Source: GCA-001735895 sp964651385
GTDB lineage: Bacteria; Pseudomonadota; Gammaproteobacteria; GCA-001735895
Direction of reading: 5' to 3'
NCBI GenBank assembly: GCA_964651385.1
Contig: CAZYYM010000052.1
Coordinates: 1-24,530 of the forward strand
DNA: 24,530 nucleotides
Shown here: piece after piece, positions 24,259 through 24,530 of the stretch
Layout of the letters: every line of letters starts with the position of its first letter
How positions within the stretch are numbered: the stretch's first letter is position 1
Notes under the pieces: model-generated
Database searches by the model: none
Told to the model about the DNA's origin: nothing
The model's input: the letters and a program-made list of their open reading frames with translations, nothing else
Translations under genes and position numbers: made by a program

Positions 24259-24449
24259 TGGGATTAGGTTCTGAATTTCTGAGTATTTTGAAAGACACTG
24301 TAAAGCTTACTGACGCAGTTGAAAGACTGAATACAGCAAATATGAAATTACAGGGGAAGGTCGATGATATCAATGATCGACTGATTCGCGTTGAAACACG
24401 GTTAGATACCTATGTTGAAATTGCTCAGAGTCAGAAAACAATTAGATAG
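24258..24449 (+). CDS. small coiled-coil protein paired with the MazE-like gene
   Basis: I do not recognise this 63-residue protein. It begins MGLGSEFLSILKDTVKLTDAV and continues with a regular heptad of hydrophobic positions (about residues 16-54: LTDAVERLNTANMKLQGKVD, then DINDRLIRVETRLDTYVEI). It therefore looks like one long amphipathic helix that forms a coiled coil. There is no signal peptide, membrane segment or cysteine. The ATG overlaps the stop of the MazE-like gene by one base, so the two are co-translated and probably act together. It has none of the MazF, PIN or RelE toxin features. It might be a small toxin, an adaptor that binds the antitoxin's helical tail, or a structural partner. 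The coding call rests on the overlap and the biased, helical composition. Confidence 0.65.
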   Translation: MGLGSEFLSILKDTVKLTDAVERLNTANMKLQGKVDDINDRLIRVETRLDTYVEIAQSQKTIR

Positions 24450-24452
24450 AAA

Positions 24453-24476
24453 CTAAGGTTTCCCCCGAGACCTTGG
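24453..24476. terminator. 10-bp hairpin after the coiled-coil gene
   Basis: CTAAGGTTTC (24453-24462) pairs with GAGACCTTGG (24467-24476), with two wobble pairs, around a CCCC loop. It starts three bases after the stop codon. No T-run follows, so it may mark the transcript end with help from other factors or protect the mRNA 3' end. Confidence 0.45.
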
Positions 24477-24491
24477 TAAGCGCCAATAAAC

Positions 24492-24517
24492 CAGCGTCTT
24501 CCCGCTGAGGAATTTTT
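24492..24517. terminator. short GC-rich hairpin with a T-run
   Basis: CAGCG (24492-24496) pairs with CGCTG (24503-24507) around TCTTCC. It is followed five bases later by TTTTT (24513-24517). It is a weak terminator candidate for the two-gene module, or for a leftward transcript entering from beyond the window. Nothing else is recognisable in the last 80 bases. Confidence 0.35.
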
Positions 24518-24530
24518 CACCGACAATGAT

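Noticed and set aside
23843..24530. Classical mazEF toxin-antitoxin pair
   Set aside because: The upstream gene is MazE-like, but the second gene is a short coiled coil with none of the MazF barrel motifs, so calling it mazF would be wrong.
1..24530. CRISPR array, tRNA, rRNA, insertion sequence, prophage or integron
   Set aside because: No regularly spaced direct repeats, cloverleaf sequences, transposase/integrase motifs or terminal repeats were seen on either strand.

Overview
The window looks like a chromosomal segment from a gammaproteobacterium of roughly balanced GC, probably a free-living marine-type lineage. The main evidence is the backbone leuCDB-asd-usg-fimV-truA-trpF-(trpBA)-accD-folC-dedD-cvpA-purF. 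This gene order is characteristic of Gammaproteobacteria: Pseudomonas has leuCDB-asd-usg-fimV-truA-trpF-accD-folC-cvpA-purF, and E. coli has usg-truA-accD-folC-dedD-cvpA-purF. No rRNA, tRNA, CRISPR array, insertion sequence or phage gene is visible. No gene-free stretch exceeds 300 bases.

Left part (1-5657): catabolic and accessory genes. The tail of a FAD-dependent amine/amino-acid oxidase is followed by a glutaryl-CoA dehydrogenase (gcdH) and a family III CoA-transferase (gcdG-like), which overlap as TAATG. Together these can activate glutarate and convert glutaryl-CoA to crotonyl-CoA, the end of lysine/5-aminovalerate degradation. A proline-racemase-superfamily enzyme with a Ser/Cys catalytic pair, probably acting on hydroxyproline, converges on them with overlapping stop codons. 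Next come a small exported DUF2914 protein with its own promoter and terminator, and a LysR regulator transcribed away from leuC.

Centre (5765-14273): leuC-leuD-leuB make the late leucine-synthesis enzymes. asd and its catalytically dead paralogue usg follow in the same direction. The large acidic polar-hub/pilus protein FimV comes next, behind its own probable promoter and ahead of a Rho-independent terminator. A LysR-type palindrome with T-N11-A spacing lies in the LysR-leuC gap, about 65 bases upstream of a predicted leuC transcription start.

Right part (14433-23313): a dense run of truA, trpF, trpB, trpA, accD, folC, dedD-like SPOR protein, cvpA, purF and a YkuD-type L,D-transpeptidase. 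Most junctions overlap or nearly overlap, which suggests coupled expression of tRNA modification, tryptophan synthesis, fatty-acid and folate synthesis, envelope functions and purine synthesis.

Right end (23354-24530): a four-helix UPF0114 membrane protein, then a two-gene module. The module is a MazE/AbrB-fold DNA-binding protein overlapped by a 63-residue coiled-coil protein instead of a MazF toxin. It has nested palindromes upstream and two hairpins downstream. This module and the signal-less transpeptidase fused to the purF transcript are the least conventional items here. Most of the window is ordinary housekeeping sequence.
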